Shown here piece after piece: positions 18,970-28,174 of a DNA stretch of 32,315 nt. The DNA is from Alphaproteobacteria bacterium. Its GTDB lineage: Bacteria > Pseudomonadota > Alphaproteobacteria > Rhizobiales > Beijerinckiaceae. Below the pieces are notes generated by a model. That model had not been told where the DNA came from, made no database searches, and saw only the letters and a program-made list of their open reading frames with translations. Position 1 is the first letter of the stretch; each line of letters starts with the position of its first letter. Location: the NCBI GenBank assembly GCA_016869555.1, contig VGDY01000021.1:1-32315 (forward strand), in the 5' to 3' direction. Both the position numbers and the translations under genes were made by a program.

Positions 18970-18992
18970 CGCCGGGCGCGATTCGCCCGGCG
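18970..18992 (-). repeat. Stable hairpin between bamA and lpxD
   Basis: Arms CGCCGGGCG (18970-18978) and CGCCCGGCG (18984-18992) pair perfectly, 9 bp, around a 5-nt loop. It starts about 14 nt after the bamA stop on the minus strand. No T-run follows, so it is not a plain intrinsic terminator. It may protect or separate the bamA and lpxD parts of the mRNA. Confidence 0.55.
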
Positions 18993-19006
18993 ACCTTCGC
19001 CGACCA

Positions 19007-21346
19007 TCAGAAGTTGGTGCCGCCGCTGAAGCGGAAGTTCTGGGTGATGTCGCCTTGGACCCTTGAGGTCACGACCGCATAGTCAAAGCGAATCGGTCCC
19101 ATCGGCGAATTCCACAGCACCGAGGCGCCAACCGACGAACGTATCGCGAAATTGTTCGAGACCGGCGTCAGGCAACTGCCTTGACCGAAGGCGGCCAACG
19201 CCGTGTAGGCGGCGACACATGTGCCAATCTGACCTGGCGCGAATATCGGTATGGTGGGCATATTGTTCGCGTAATTGGTCCTTCCACTGAAATTCCACAG
19301 CGAGCCCGCGTCGGCGAAGAGCGCCCCCCTCAATCCGAGATCCTTTGGCAGACCCCAGATCGGGAACTGAACCTCGAGCGAACCGCCCACATATTGGGAG
19401 CCGCCAAGCGAGTTACCGCGGTTGTTGCTGAGGCTCGTCAAGACATTCCAATCGCGCGGGCCAAGGCCGCCCGGCGCAAAGCCGCGCACCAGGCTCGGAC
19501 CGAGATTGAAATTATCCTGAATGCGCGCCTTGTAGTTGCCGAAGGTCGACAGGTCGCCGCCTTGCAGGCGAGCGATGCCGACCACGTCGTCGAGGTAGGG
19601 AACCTCCTTGAAGTAACGGATGTCGCCGGTCGTGCGAAGGTAACGCGCGCCGCCGCCGAGACCGGCCGCGTCCTGATTGAGCGACGCCAGCCAGCCATTA
19701 TGCGGATTCTTGAAATTGTCGATCGTGCTGTAGTTCAGCGAGTAGCCGACGAGCGACGTGACCAGCGTCCCCTCCGACCCTTTAATGCCCAGCGAGGCTT
19801 CGCCGTTCGACTGACAGTTGACCAGCAGGCTCGGAAAGTCCGGCTGCGGGTAGAACGGGCTGAAGCCCGGCGTGTAGCCGGGAACCGGCACCAGACAGTC
19901 GTTGTACGGGCGGTTCTTGTCGTTCGGGATCGAGATCGTCGTCTGATAGATCGAGTAGTGCGGCGAGAAGCTGAGTTCGTCGGTGATCGGTATGCCGAAG
20001 CGCACCGTGCCGCCGATCGAGGTCGAACTGTAGATGGAGTAGCTGTAGGCGTCCTGCCGGCGCGCAAAGACGTCGAAACCGGCCGCGATCCGCTGGTCCA
20101 GGAAATAGGGCTCGGTAAAGCTGAACGTCACGCCGCGGGCGATCTGGCCGGCCTGCACCGAAAGTCGAACCGCCTGGCCGCGGCCCATGAAGTTGCTTTC
20201 CGACACGGACACTTCGGCGATGAAGCCCTGGTTGGTCGAATAGCCGCCGGAGACGCCGAAGTTGCCGGTGGGCTGATCTTCAACGTCGACGTTCAGGATC
20301 ACACGGTCGGGCGCCGAGCCCGGCTCATTGGTGACCTTCACCTTCTTGAAATAGCCCAGTCCGTTCAGACGGCGCTCGGCTCGATCGATCAGCACGCGGT
20401 TATAGGCGTCGCCTTCGCCGATATCGAATTCCCGGCGAATGACATAGTCGCGCGTGCGCGAATTGCCGTGGATGTTGATGCGTTCGATATAGACCCGCGG
20501 TCCTTCCTCGAGCAGGAACTGAATGGCGACCGTTTGATCCGCCGGATTGCGCTGGCCGCGGGGACGCGCCTGGGTGAAGGCATAGCCCTTCTTGGAGATT
20601 TCGCGCGTCAAGGCTTCGACGGTCTTCTCGACCGCGTCGCCGTTGTAGACGTCGCCGGGCTCAAGGCGCAGCAGATCGTTCAGCGCGGCCCCGTCCACGT
20701 CGGGCAGATGCGATTCGACGCTCACCGACGACACGCGATATTGCGGCCCTTCATTCACGGTAATGGTGATGATGTAGCCGCCGGCCGACGGATCGAATTG
20801 CACGTCGGAACTGATCACCCGGAAATCGGCGTAACCGTTCTTGAGATAGAAGCGACGAATGAGTTCGAGGTCCGCGGCGATTCGATCCGGATCGTAAACG
20901 TCGCTCGTCTTGAGGAACGACAGAAAGTTCATCTCCGTCGTTTCCATCATGCCGACGAGACGGCCCGTGGAATAGACTTCGTTGCCGATGAACCGGATTT
21001 CCTTAACGCCGGTCTTGTCGCCTTCGACAACGGTGAAAACCAGGTCGACACGTCCGTTCGGCAGATCGACCGTGCGGTAGCTCACCTTCGCCGCGGCGCG
21101 TCCCGACCGGCGATAGACTTCCGTCAAACGCACGACGTCGGTCTCGGCGAGTTGCGGGTTGAACGGCGTACGGGCGCGCGAGCGCACCTGCTCCTGCAGG
21201 GTGTCTGTCTTGACCTTGCTGTTGCCTTCGAATGCGACTCGATTGATGTCCGGCGCGGCGAATGCCGGAACGCTAAAGGCCAACATGGCTGCGGCGACGA
21301 CCGCGAACAGGAACGAAGTTTTCCAAATGCCGCTGATTGAGCGCAT
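19007..21346 (-). CDS. bamA: Outer membrane protein assembly factor BamA
   Basis: BamA folds and inserts beta-barrel proteins into the outer membrane. The product begins with a signal peptide (MRSISGIWKTSFLFAV..., cleavage probably after AFA). About five POTRA repeats follow (residues about 30-420, for example INRVAFEGNSKVKTDTL and VKEIRFIGNEVY). A 16-strand barrel ends in Phe as expected. The conserved loop-6 motif VRGF is at 620-623. ATG 21400 in the same frame would add 18 charged residues before the signal and has no ribosome binding site. ATG 21346, with GAGGA 10 nt upstream, is preferred, giving 779 residues. It follows rseP, as usual, but with a 0.3-kb gap that may contain its own promoter. 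Confidence 0.96.
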   Translation of the reverse strand: MRSISGIWKTSFLFAVVAAAMLAFSVPAFAAPDINRVAFEGNSKVKTDTLQEQVRSRARTPFNPQLAETDVVRLTEVYRRSGRAAAKVSYRTVDLPNGRVDLVFTVVEGDKTGVKEIRFIGNEVYSTGRLVGMMETTEMNFLSFLKTSDVYDPDRIAADLELIRRFYLKNGYADFRVISSDVQFDPSAGGYIITITVNEGPQYRVSSVSVESHLPDVDGAALNDLLRLEPGDVYNGDAVEKTVEALTREISKKGYAFTQARPRGQRNPADQTVAIQFLLEEGPRVYIERINIHGNSRTRDYVIRREFDIGEGDAYNRVLIDRAERRLNGLGYFKKVKVTNEPGSAPDRVILNVDVEDQPTGNFGVSGGYSTNQGFIAEVSVSESNFMGRGQAVRLSVQAGQIARGVTFSFTEPYFLDQRIAAGFDVFARRQDAYSYSIYSSTSIGGTVRFGIPITDELSFSPHYSIYQTTISIPNDKNRPYNDCLVPVPGYTPGFSPFYPQPDFPSLLVNCQSNGEASLGIKGSEGTLVTSLVGYSLNYSTIDNFKNPHNGWLASLNQDAAGLGGGARYLRTTGDIRYFKEVPYLDDVVGIARLQGGDLSTFGNYKARIQDNFNLGPSLVRGFAPGGLGPRDWNVLTSLSNNRGNSLGGSQYVGGSLEVQFPIWGLPKDLGLRGALFADAGSLWNFSGRTNYANNMPTIPIFAPGQIGTCVAAYTALAAFGQGSCLTPVSNNFAIRSSVGASVLWNSPMGPIRFDYAVVTSRVQGDITQNFRFSGGTNF

Positions 21347-21647
21347 GTAATGCAGGTCCTCGTCGCAACGTCGCCGCCTGAGCCGCGGCGCGATCTTCAT
21401 GTTTAAAGCGCCGACGATCGACGCTCCGCCAGCGTTGAGCGATTCCTTCTACAGGGTTTACCCAACCCTGCAAACGCAGAATAAATATTGTTTTCGCAAT
21501 TTGTCGAAGGCGTGACGTTAAAGCCACGATTCATGGTCAGCGCATGGTTAAGGCGTGACGCCGGATACGCGATCATGTCCAAATTGCGACTCAAATCGCA
21601 CGCTTCCGCGGCGCTAAGACGCCGCATCGGCGCCGGCCGCTTTAGCG
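21347..21647 (-). promoter_or_regulatory. Leader and probable promoter region of bamA
   Basis: This 301-bp gap between rseP and bamA has no gene. It contains an AT-rich patch at 21479-21505 that is unusual for this genome and probably includes a promoter for bamA, although I could not settle a -35/-10 pair. Downstream of it in the bamA direction is a perfect hairpin, CAGGGTT (21452-21458) with AACCCTG (21464-21470) and a 5-nt loop. A further 6-bp hairpin at 21608-21625 (GCGGCG/CGCCGC) lies just after the rseP stop. Confidence 0.45.
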
Positions 21648-22826
21648 TCAGGAGCCGGAGCCGGCGAGCTTGTGGATAAGACGCGCGATGTCGTTGTAAG
21701 TGGAAAAAATCATCAGCGCCCCGACCATCGCCAGACCGACGCGAAAGGCGACTTCCTGCGCGCGCTCGTTCAGCGCGCGGCCGCGCGCCGCCTCGATCGC
21801 GAAGAACAGCAAGTGACCGCCGTCCAGCAGCGGCACCGGCATCAGATTGAGCAGACCTATCGACACCGAGAGAATCGCGATGAGGCTCAGCAGCGGCGCC
21901 ATGCCGACCTTGGAGGCCGCCTGCGCCATCTGCCCCGAGACCTGGGCGATGCCGATTGGTCCCGATAGCTGATCGGCGCTCTCGCGGCCGGTGACCAGCC
22001 CGCCGATGTAACTGCCCGTGCGACGCACGACCGTCCAGGTTTCCTGCACGCCCATGGCCAGCGCGTCGGCCGGACCGTATTTCTCCCGGCGGATGTCGGC
22101 GGCGGCCTTCGAAGCCTGGATGCCGAGCATGCCGATGCGAACCTTGCCGATCGCGCTTTCGACTTCGCGCAGCGCCGGGACGGCGGGCAGCGTCAACTCC
22201 TGATCGCCGCGCTGTACGACGAAGACGAGTTTCTTGTCGGCCGACGCCGACACGATTTCCTGTAGCTTCGAAAATGAATCGATCGGCGCGCCGTCAACGC
22301 TGAGCACCAGATCGCCAGGAAGAAAGCCCGCAGCGGCCCCGGCGCCCCCGGCGGTGAGCGAACCGACGCGCGGCGCATAGATCGTGCGCCCGTAAACGCC
22401 GAAAAGGATGGCGAAAATCGCAATCGCCAGAACGAAATTGGCGAAAGGCCCGGCGAAGACGATGGCGGCGCGCTTCCACACCGGCTGCGCGGCGAAGGTC
22501 ACTTTGCGTTCGGCCGCCGGCATCGCGCGCACGGCTTCTGGGTCCGGCGCGCTCGCGGCGTTGGCGTCGCCATGGAAGGTGACATAGCCGCCGAGCGGAA
22601 TGCCCGCGATGCGCCAGCGCGTGCCGTGACGGTCCACGCGCGACCAGAGCTCGGGTCCGAAACCGATCGAGAAGGCGTCGACCTTCACGCCGCACCAGCG
22701 GCCGACGATAAAGTGCCCGAACTCATGCACGAACACGACCAGCGTCAGGACGAACACGAAGGGCAAAAGGTAGAAGGCGAAGGTGGTCAGGATGTTTAGC
22801 AAAGCGCTGTCTCGCCGGTCTCGCAT
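21648..22826 (-). CDS. rseP: Site-2 zinc metalloprotease RseP (RIP protease)
   Basis: RseP cleaves transmembrane segments of anti-sigma factors and leftover signal peptides in the inner membrane. The 392-residue protein has the zinc-binding HEFGH motif at residues 34-38 in the first membrane helix. One PDZ domain follows (around GAGAAAGFLPGDLVLSVDGAP), and the second active-site motif is NLMPVPLLDGGHL, with the metal-binding Asp near residue 335. E. coli RseP has two PDZ domains; a single one is typical in alphaproteobacteria. ATG 22826 is my choice; GTG 22850 would add eight mostly basic residues. It lies 31 nt after dxr. Confidence 0.93.
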   Translation of the reverse strand: MRDRRDSALLNILTTFAFYLLPFVFVLTLVVFVHEFGHFIVGRWCGVKVDAFSIGFGPELWSRVDRHGTRWRIAGIPLGGYVTFHGDANAASAPDPEAVRAMPAAERKVTFAAQPVWKRAAIVFAGPFANFVLAIAIFAILFGVYGRTIYAPRVGSLTAGGAGAAAGFLPGDLVLSVDGAPIDSFSKLQEIVSASADKKLVFVVQRGDQELTLPAVPALREVESAIGKVRIGMLGIQASKAAADIRREKYGPADALAMGVQETWTVVRRTGSYIGGLVTGRESADQLSGPIGIAQVSGQMAQAASKVGMAPLLSLIAILSVSIGLLNLMPVPLLDGGHLLFFAIEAARGRALNERAQEVAFRVGLAMVGALMIFSTYNDIARLIHKLAGSGS

Positions 22827-22857
22827 GCGCCAAGCCCGACGGCGGCGCACGCCATGA

Positions 22858-24108
22858 TCATTGCAACGTCAGCATGCCCGATGCGGCATGTCCGGCCAAG
22901 GCCGATCGCGATCTTTCTCTGACAATATGGTCCACGGCGAGGGCGTCCTCAACGCTTTCCGGCGCATTTGCGGTTCCGTCGCGCAGGGCGGCCTCGCAGG
23001 CCTCGGCCACATGGCGGGAAATCCCGTCGAAGGAAATGCGCCGGTCGAGGAAAGCCTCCACGGCGATTTCATTGGCGGCGTTGAGCACGGTCGGCAGGCC
23101 GCCGCCGGCGCGCAAGGCGTCGAGCGCCAGTCCCAGCGCCGGAAAGCGTTCGAAATCAGGCGCTTCAAAGGTCAGAGTGGCGATTTTCGCCAGATCGAGA
23201 CGCGGCGTCGGCGTCGCCAATCTGTCGGGGTAGCCGAGACAATGGGCGATCGGCGTGCGCATGTCCGGCGCGGCCATCCCCGCCGTCACCGAGCCGTCGG
23301 AAAAGGCGACGAGGCCATGCACGATCGACTGCGGATGAACGACGACGTCGAGCTTTTCGGCCGGCACGCCGAAGAGATGATGGGCTTCGATCAGTTCGAG
23401 CCCCTTGTTCATCATGCCCGCCGAATCGACGGTGATTTTCGGACCCATCGCCCAGTTCGGGTGATTGAGCGCCTCTTCGACGCGCGCCTCGGCGATTCGC
23501 TCCTTGCTCCAGGTGCGGAACGGGCCGCCCGAGGCGGTGATGATCATGCGCTCGATTCGGGACGGGTCCTCGCCGCCGAGCGCCTGGAAAATGGCGTTGT
23601 GCTCGCTGTCCATGGGCAGCAGCCGCACCCCAGCCTCGGCGGCGGCGCGCATGAAGGGAACGCCGGCGCAGACCAGACATTCCTTGTTGGCGAGCGCCAC
23701 GTCGCGGCCCGCGGCGAGCGCGGCGTAGGTCGGCTCCACGCCGGCCGCGCCGACGATCGCGGAGACGACCAGATCGGCGTCGCGCAGCGCGGCCTCGATG
23801 ACCGCCTCGCGTCCCGCGGCCGCCTGAATATTCGTCCCGGCGAGCGCCGCCTTGAGCGCGTCATAGGCGGTCTCGTCGCGAATCGCGGCGAATTCGGCCC
23901 CGACGGCGCGGGCGACGCGCGCGAGCGCCTCGACGTCCCGTCCGCCCGCCACCGCCGATACCGAAAACCTTTCCGGATCGCGCTCGAGCAGATCGACCGT
24001 CGAACGGCCGATCGAACCGGTCGCGCCGAGGAGGACGATGCGACGCGGCGCATGCGTCCGCCATTGCGACGAATCGCGCCTCTCAGTCTGTCCATTTCCT
24101 GACGCCAT
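22858..24108 (-). CDS. dxr: 1-deoxy-D-xylulose 5-phosphate reductoisomerase
   Basis: Dxr makes 2-C-methyl-D-erythritol 4-phosphate, the committed step of the non-mevalonate isoprenoid pathway, and supplies precursors for undecaprenyl diphosphate made by the nearby uppS. Motifs are LLGATGSIGRSTVDLL (NADPH binding), ANKECLVCAG, MDSEHNAIFQ (metal and substrate), TASGGPFR, NHPNWAMGPKITVDSA and LNAANEIAVEAFL. The frame is open further upstream into cdsA, but ATG 24108 follows GGAG and is 10 nt after the cdsA stop, giving 416 residues with a slightly long N-terminus. Confidence 0.96.
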   Translation of the reverse strand: MASGNGQTERRDSSQWRTHAPRRIVLLGATGSIGRSTVDLLERDPERFSVSAVAGGRDVEALARVARAVGAEFAAIRDETAYDALKAALAGTNIQAAAGREAVIEAALRDADLVVSAIVGAAGVEPTYAALAAGRDVALANKECLVCAGVPFMRAAAEAGVRLLPMDSEHNAIFQALGGEDPSRIERMIITASGGPFRTWSKERIAEARVEEALNHPNWAMGPKITVDSAGMMNKGLELIEAHHLFGVPAEKLDVVVHPQSIVHGLVAFSDGSVTAGMAAPDMRTPIAHCLGYPDRLATPTPRLDLAKIATLTFEAPDFERFPALGLALDALRAGGGLPTVLNAANEIAVEAFLDRRISFDGISRHVAEACEAALRDGTANAPESVEDALAVDHIVRERSRSALAGHAASGMLTLQ

Positions 24109-24118
24109 CCGCTCCGCC

Positions 24119-25003
24119 TTACCAGAAGAAGAGACCCGCGGCCACCGACGGCCCGCCGCGCAGCAAGCCCACCGTCGCGGCGAAAACGCTGGCGAAGATG
24201 AAGCCGTCGAGCCGATCCATGATTCCGCCATGGCCCGGAATGAGCCGGCTTGAGTCCTTCACGCCGAAGCGGCGCTTGACCGAGGATTCGAAAAGATCGC
24301 CGACCTGGGAAAAGGCGGCGGCGGCAAGGCCCAGCATGAAGACTGGCCAGGACGCAAGTTGCGGACCACCCCCGAAATAGGCGGCGCAAAGGCCAAGCAT
24401 GGCGCCGCAGACGACGCCGGTAATCGTGCCGGACCAGGTCTTTCCCGCCGATATTCGCGGCCAGAGCTTTGGTCCGCCGATCAGCCTGCCGCCGAAATAG
24501 GCAAAAATATCGGTGCCCCAGACGGTGGCGAACAGGAAGGCGACGGCAAGCGCGCCGACCTCGGGCGATTCGCGCAACAGGCAAACGGCGAAGGCGGGCG
24601 CGCCAGCATAGACGATGCCGGTCGCCGCCCAGAGGCGGCGGTCGGCGCCCGCGAAGCCTGCGCCCGCCAGGGCAAGGAACGCAATCGCCAGAGCCGCGGC
24701 GCCCGGCATGGCCACGCGCCCAAAGGCCGCGGCGGCCGCGACCGCCGCGCCGCCGACCGCGATTCGAGCCGCGCGGCCCTCGCCGCCGATCAGATTTTGC
24801 CACTCCCAGCTGACAGCGAAAGCGGCGGCGAGCCAGAACAGCGCGAAGGCGTCGCCGCCGACATAGAGCGTTCCAAGCGCCGCGACGACCATCGCCACGG
24901 CGGACGCGACGCGCGGGCCGAGATCAGCAAAGCCGCCGGCGGACGCGTTCAGCGCCGGCGCCCTGGCCTGGCTTATGGTTCGCTCCCGGCGATCCCCCGT
25001 CAT
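24119..25003 (-). CDS. cdsA: Phosphatidate cytidylyltransferase (CDP-diacylglycerol synthase)
   Basis: CdsA forms CDP-diacylglycerol from phosphatidic acid and CTP, feeding all phospholipid head-group branches. The 294-residue protein is a multi-helix membrane protein rich in Ala, Leu and Val. The C-terminal signature is present: [20 protein letters not shown] followed by [15 protein letters not shown]. The preceding [20 protein letters not shown] and SAGKTWSG segments are also typical. The start overlaps the uppS stop by ATGA, so the two genes are translationally coupled. Confidence 0.95.
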   Translation of the reverse strand: MTGDRRERTISQARAPALNASAGGFADLGPRVASAVAMVVAALGTLYVGGDAFALFWLAAAFAVSWEWQNLIGGEGRAARIAVGGAAVAAAAAFGRVAMPGAAALAIAFLALAGAGFAGADRRLWAATGIVYAGAPAFAVCLLRESPEVGALAVAFLFATVWGTDIFAYFGGRLIGGPKLWPRISAGKTWSGTITGVVCGAMLGLCAAYFGGGPQLASWPVFMLGLAAAAFSQVGDLFESSVKRRFGVKDSSRLIPGHGGIMDRLDGFIFASVFAATVGLLRGGPSVAAGLFFW

Positions 25004-25779
25004 GAAGCGGTCTTGGCGCTGCGCGCCGCGGCTTCAAGCCCGCCAAATCGGCGATCCCGATGGGCGTATTCGGCGATCGCGGCGGCAAGCGCCGCTTCGT
25101 CGAAATCGGGCCAGAGAATCGGCAGGAAGACGAATTCGCTGTAAGCCGCCTGCCACAGCAGGAAGTTCGACAGCCGCTGTTCGCCCGAGGTGCGGATGAT
25201 CAGGTCCGGATCGGGAATGTCCGCGGTGTCGAGCCGCTGCGCGATCGCTTCGGCGTCGATCTCCTCCGGCGCGAGCCGTCCTTGCGCCACCATTTCGGCG
25301 AGCGCGCGCGCCGCCGCCGCAATTTCCTGCCGCGAGCCATAGTTGAAAGCGACGACCAGCGTGAGCCCGGTGTTCGCCTGCGTCACCTGCTCGGCCTCGC
25401 GGAGCAGATCGGAAATGTCGGGCGCGAGGTCGGCGCGCGCGCCGATGACGCGCACGCGCACATTGCTGGCGTGCAATTCGGCAAGATCATTGCGGATGAA
25501 ACGATGCAGAAGCGAGAGCAGGCTTTCCACCTCCTCGCGCGGACGCGACCAGTTTTCCGCCGAGAAGGAATAGACCGTCAGATAACGGATATCGAGCTTG
25601 ATCGCCGCCCGCACCGCGCGGCGCAACGCCTCGACGCCGCGCCGGTGGCCTTCGAATCGCGGCAGCCCCCGCTGCGCCGCCCAGCGGCCGTTGCCGTCCA
25701 TGATCAGCGCGACATGGCGGGGCGCCGCGCAGGCGCGCTGCGCGTTCGTTTCCGCCTCCAGAATGTCGCTCTCCGTCAT
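25000..25779 (-). CDS. uppS: Undecaprenyl diphosphate synthase (isoprenyl transferase)
   Basis: UppS is the cis-prenyltransferase that builds the C55 lipid carrier for peptidoglycan and O-antigen. Signatures are [20 protein letters not shown] with the catalytic Asp at residue 28, [34 protein letters not shown], and [20 protein letters not shown] with WPDF. The frame includes TTG 25791, but ATG 25779 is the better start, giving 259 residues. It lies 50 nt after frr and overlaps cdsA at its end. Confidence 0.95.
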   Translation of the reverse strand: MTESDILEAETNAQRACAAPRHVALIMDGNGRWAAQRGLPRFEGHRRGVEALRRAVRAAIKLDIRYLTVYSFSAENWSRPREEVESLLSLLHRFIRNDLAELHASNVRVRVIGARADLAPDISDLLREAEQVTQANTGLTLVVAFNYGSRQEIAAAARALAEMVAQGRLAPEEIDAEAIAQRLDTADIPDPDLIIRTSGEQRLSNFLLWQAAYSEFVFLPILWPDFDEAALAAAIAEYAHRDRRFGGLEAAARSAKTAS

Positions 25780-25829
25780 ACTCGGTTCCAAATGGCCATC
25801 AAGCCTGCGCCATACAACGCCGCAGAGCC

Positions 25830-26390
25830 CTAGACCTGCATGATTTCCTTTTCCTTGGCGGCGAGCGCGGCGTCGATCTCCTTCACCGTCTCATCCGTGG
25901 CCTTCTGCACCTCTTGCTCGTGCCGCTTCTCGTCATCCTCGGGGATCGCGTGATCCTTCAGCAACTTCTTCAAGATGTCGAGCCCGTCGCGGCGCACGTG
26001 GCGCACGGCGACCCGCGCATCCTCGGCGTATTTATGCGCCACTTTGACGAGCTCCTTGCGGCGCTGCTCATTGAGTTCAGGCATGCGGATGCGCAGAATC
26101 TGCCCTTCAACCGTGGGCTGAAGACCGAGATTCGCCTCGCGAATCGCCTTGTCGACGGCAATCACCAGGGCCTTGTCCCAAACCTGCACCGAAAGGAGAC
26201 GCGGCTCGGGCACGCTCACCGTGGCCACCTGATTGAGCGGCGACACCTGGCCGTATGCGTCGACATGAACCGGATCGAGCAGGCTCGCCGACGCGCGTCC
26301 GGTGCGCAGCCCGCCGAATTCGTGCTTGAGCGTCTCGAGCGCGCCCTGCATGCGGCGCTTCAATTCCGCGAGGTCAAAAGTTTCCGCCAT
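25830..26390 (-). CDS. frr: Ribosome recycling factor
   Basis: RRF, with EF-G, splits the post-termination ribosome. The 186-residue protein shows the whole family pattern: [74 protein letters not shown] and a C-terminal helical stretch with the EVQKATDE segment. An AGGT lies 7 nt before the ATG. It is 162 nt after pyrH, its usual partner. Confidence 0.96.
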   Translation of the reverse strand: MAETFDLAELKRRMQGALETLKHEFGGLRTGRASASLLDPVHVDAYGQVSPLNQVATVSVPEPRLLSVQVWDKALVIAVDKAIREANLGLQPTVEGQILRIRMPELNEQRRKELVKVAHKYAEDARVAVRHVRRDGLDILKKLLKDHAIPEDDEKRHEQEVQKATDETVKEIDAALAAKEKEIMQV

Positions 26391-26552
26391 TTGCTTAACC
26401 TGTCTTGATAATCGCCGCCGTCGTCACCGCGACTCGGCCACTTATGCTTTCGAATTTGGCGTGGCGAAAGCCGCGCACGCCGCCGGCTTCGCCAGTTGGG
26501 CGCTGCGGCGCCGGGATTTATGGCACGATTTCCGCTCGCGTGCGAAACTGTC

Positions 26553-27281
26553 TTACGGCGCGACCAGCGTCGCGCGGCCTCTGCCCGACAGCGCCGCATC
26601 GATGGCGCCCGCCTCGGCGATCGAAAAGACCAGAATCGGAATCCTGTTCTCGCGGGCGAGCGCGAAGGCCGCGGTGTCCATCACCGCCAGATTTTTGCCG
26701 ATCGCCTCGTCATGGCTCAAGCGCTCGTAGCGCTGTGCGGTCGGATCGCGCTTCGGGTCGGCGGTATAGACCCCGTCGACCTGGGTGGCCTTGAGCACCG
26801 CGTCGGCGGAAAGTTCGGCCGCGCGCAGCACCGCGCCGGTGTCTGTGGTGAAGAACGGATTGCCGGTGCCCCCGGCCGCGATCACGACGCGCCCCTTGGC
26901 GAGATGATGCAGCGCGGCGCGGCGCGAGAAGGATTCGCAGACCGACGGCATCGGCACGGCGGAGAGGCAGCGGGCCTGGCGCCCCTGCCCTTCGACCGCC
27001 TGTTCGAGCGCCAACCCGTTCATCACGGTGGCCAGCATGCCGATCGAATCGGCGCGGGCGCGCTCGATGCCGGTGTCGGCCCCCTTGATGCCGCGAAAGA
27101 AATTGCCGCCGCCGACGACGACGGCGATCTCATGCCCCGCCGCCGCGGCGGCTGCGAGATCGGCGGCGATGCGAGCGAGCGTAACGGCGTCGAGCCCATG
27201 CGGCGCCGCGCCCTGCAGCGCCTCGCCCGACAGCTTGACGATCACGCGCTTCCATTTCCGCGTCGACGTTGGGTCGGACAT
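26553..27281 (-). CDS. pyrH: UMP kinase
   Basis: PyrH phosphorylates UMP to UDP in pyrimidine nucleotide synthesis and belongs to the amino acid kinase fold. The 242-residue protein has KRVIVKLSGEALQG at the N-terminus, VVVGGGNFFRGIKGAD, GMLATVMNGLALEQAVE, GTGNPFFTTDTGAVLRAAEL, KATQVDGVYTADPKRDP, and MDTAAFALARENRIPILVF. The length is normal. Its usual upstream neighbour tsf lies 0.9 kb away, across the repeat-bearing gap. Confidence 0.96.
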   Translation of the reverse strand: MSDPTSTRKWKRVIVKLSGEALQGAAPHGLDAVTLARIAADLAAAAAAGHEIAVVVGGGNFFRGIKGADTGIERARADSIGMLATVMNGLALEQAVEGQGRQARCLSAVPMPSVCESFSRRAALHHLAKGRVVIAAGGTGNPFFTTDTGAVLRAAELSADAVLKATQVDGVYTADPKRDPTAQRYERLSHDEAIGKNLAVMDTAAFALARENRIPILVFSIAEAGAIDAALSGRGRATLVAP

Positions 27282-27826
27282 GAGGCGAATCTCGCATAGC
27301 TAGCGGGGCGCGTTCTTCATACGGACGCGGCGGGGCGTGGGCAAGTGAGGCAGTCGCGACGCACAGGCGCCAGGATCCTCCCAACACTTGCCGAGGCCTG
27401 ATCGCAGCCTGCCGATATGTTGCGGAGCGCACGACGACTTCTTAAACGTCGAAGCGTAGGAATTCGCTCGCACGAACACCAACGAAACCGCTGTCAGGTT
27501 AGCCTTTTGTGACGACCGTCGGAATCCTTCTAAGGCAATGACCATATCGTGCGATTTCGGCGGCTTGAGTCTTTGTAAGACTGCAAATTGCAGACCCGAC
27601 GAAATCCCATTGTGAGGTATCTAGAGGAACCGCATCGCTCGGTATGAGCAGGGTTTCTGACGAATATTTACGAGACAAAAACTCAATCTTTCGGCTATAG
27701 ACGCAGATGTTCATGTCGACTTTTCCAGCGGTTGGGACATGCCGTCATCACGACGGGATGGGCAAATATCGACCTGATTCGTTCGCCTTTCAACCGCTTT
27801 TCTGACGAATACGAACGCGTCTCTAT

Positions 27827-27976
27827 TCATACGCGAGACCTATGGCACCAATTCGCGAACTTCGGCGCCGACGCGGCGCTCGGCTGCAAGGCCGTCCAGA
27901 GGGCGCCGGGCGCGACAGCGTGGTTGAACAGAATGTCGAGCCCGCCGAGATCGCGCGCCGCATCATCGATGAGTCT
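27827..27976 (-). pseudogene. Probable remnant of a short-chain dehydrogenase/reductase gene
   Basis: Read on the minus strand, this frame gives RLIDDAARDLGGLDILFNHA and continues to a stop at 27827. The stretch GGLDILFNHA resembles the GG(I/L)DILVNNAG segment that follows the NAD-binding part of short-chain dehydrogenases. The two Asn of the usual NNAG are one Asn and one His here. There is no start, Rossmann glycine motif or active-site YxxxK in frame nearby. It is a fragment at most, and a chance match cannot be excluded. Confidence 0.35.
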
Positions 27977-28019
27977 TCGGCGCGGCGATGCGAGGGGCGT
28001 GACGGCGCGGACTTTCAGC

Positions 28020-28051
28020 CGTCATGGCCGGGCTTGTCCCGGCCATCCACG
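28020..28051 (+). repeat. REP-like palindrome, copy 1
   Basis: The element has a perfect 9-bp stem, ATGGCCGGG (28024-28032) with CCCGGCCAT (28038-28046), loop CTTGT, flanked by CGTC and CCACG. It is the inverted partner of copy 2 at 28096-28127. Elements of this form are frequent between genes in Hyphomicrobiales genomes. Confidence 0.75.
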
Positions 28052-28095
28052 TGGCGACATTGCGCAATGATCGCGAGACGCGCGTGAGGGCGCCG

Positions 28096-28127
28096 CGTGG
28101 ATGCCCGCGACAAGCGCGGGCATGACG
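28096..28127 (-). repeat. REP-like palindrome, copy 2 (inverted)
   Basis: The perfect 9-bp stem is ATGCCCGCG (28101-28109) with CGCGGGCAT (28115-28123), loop ACAAG. Read on the minus strand, 28 of 32 positions equal copy 1. The four differences fall on two stem pairs, and both pairs stay complementary. Confidence 0.75.
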
Positions 28128-28147
28128 CGGAAAGATTTTGCAAAAAC

Positions 28148-28174
28148 AAAAAAAGCTGGGGTCGACGCCCCGGC
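28148..28174 (-). terminator. Intrinsic terminator after tsf
   Basis: On the minus strand the stem GCCGGGG/CCCCAGC (loop CGTCGA, one mismatch) is followed at once by seven T's, one other base, and five more T's. It lies about 44 nt after the tsf stop in the right orientation, so it would end the rpsB-tsf transcript before pyrH. Confidence 0.65.

Noticed and set aside
19181-21340. 719-codon open frame on the plus strand
   Set aside because: It is antisense to bamA and has an Arg/Ala/Val-rich composition typical of shadow frames.
27499-27714. 71-codon minus-strand frame in the tsf-pyrH gap
   Set aside because: Its composition is not absurd, but there is no ribosome binding site or recognisable motif, and the area appears decayed. 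I left it uncalled.
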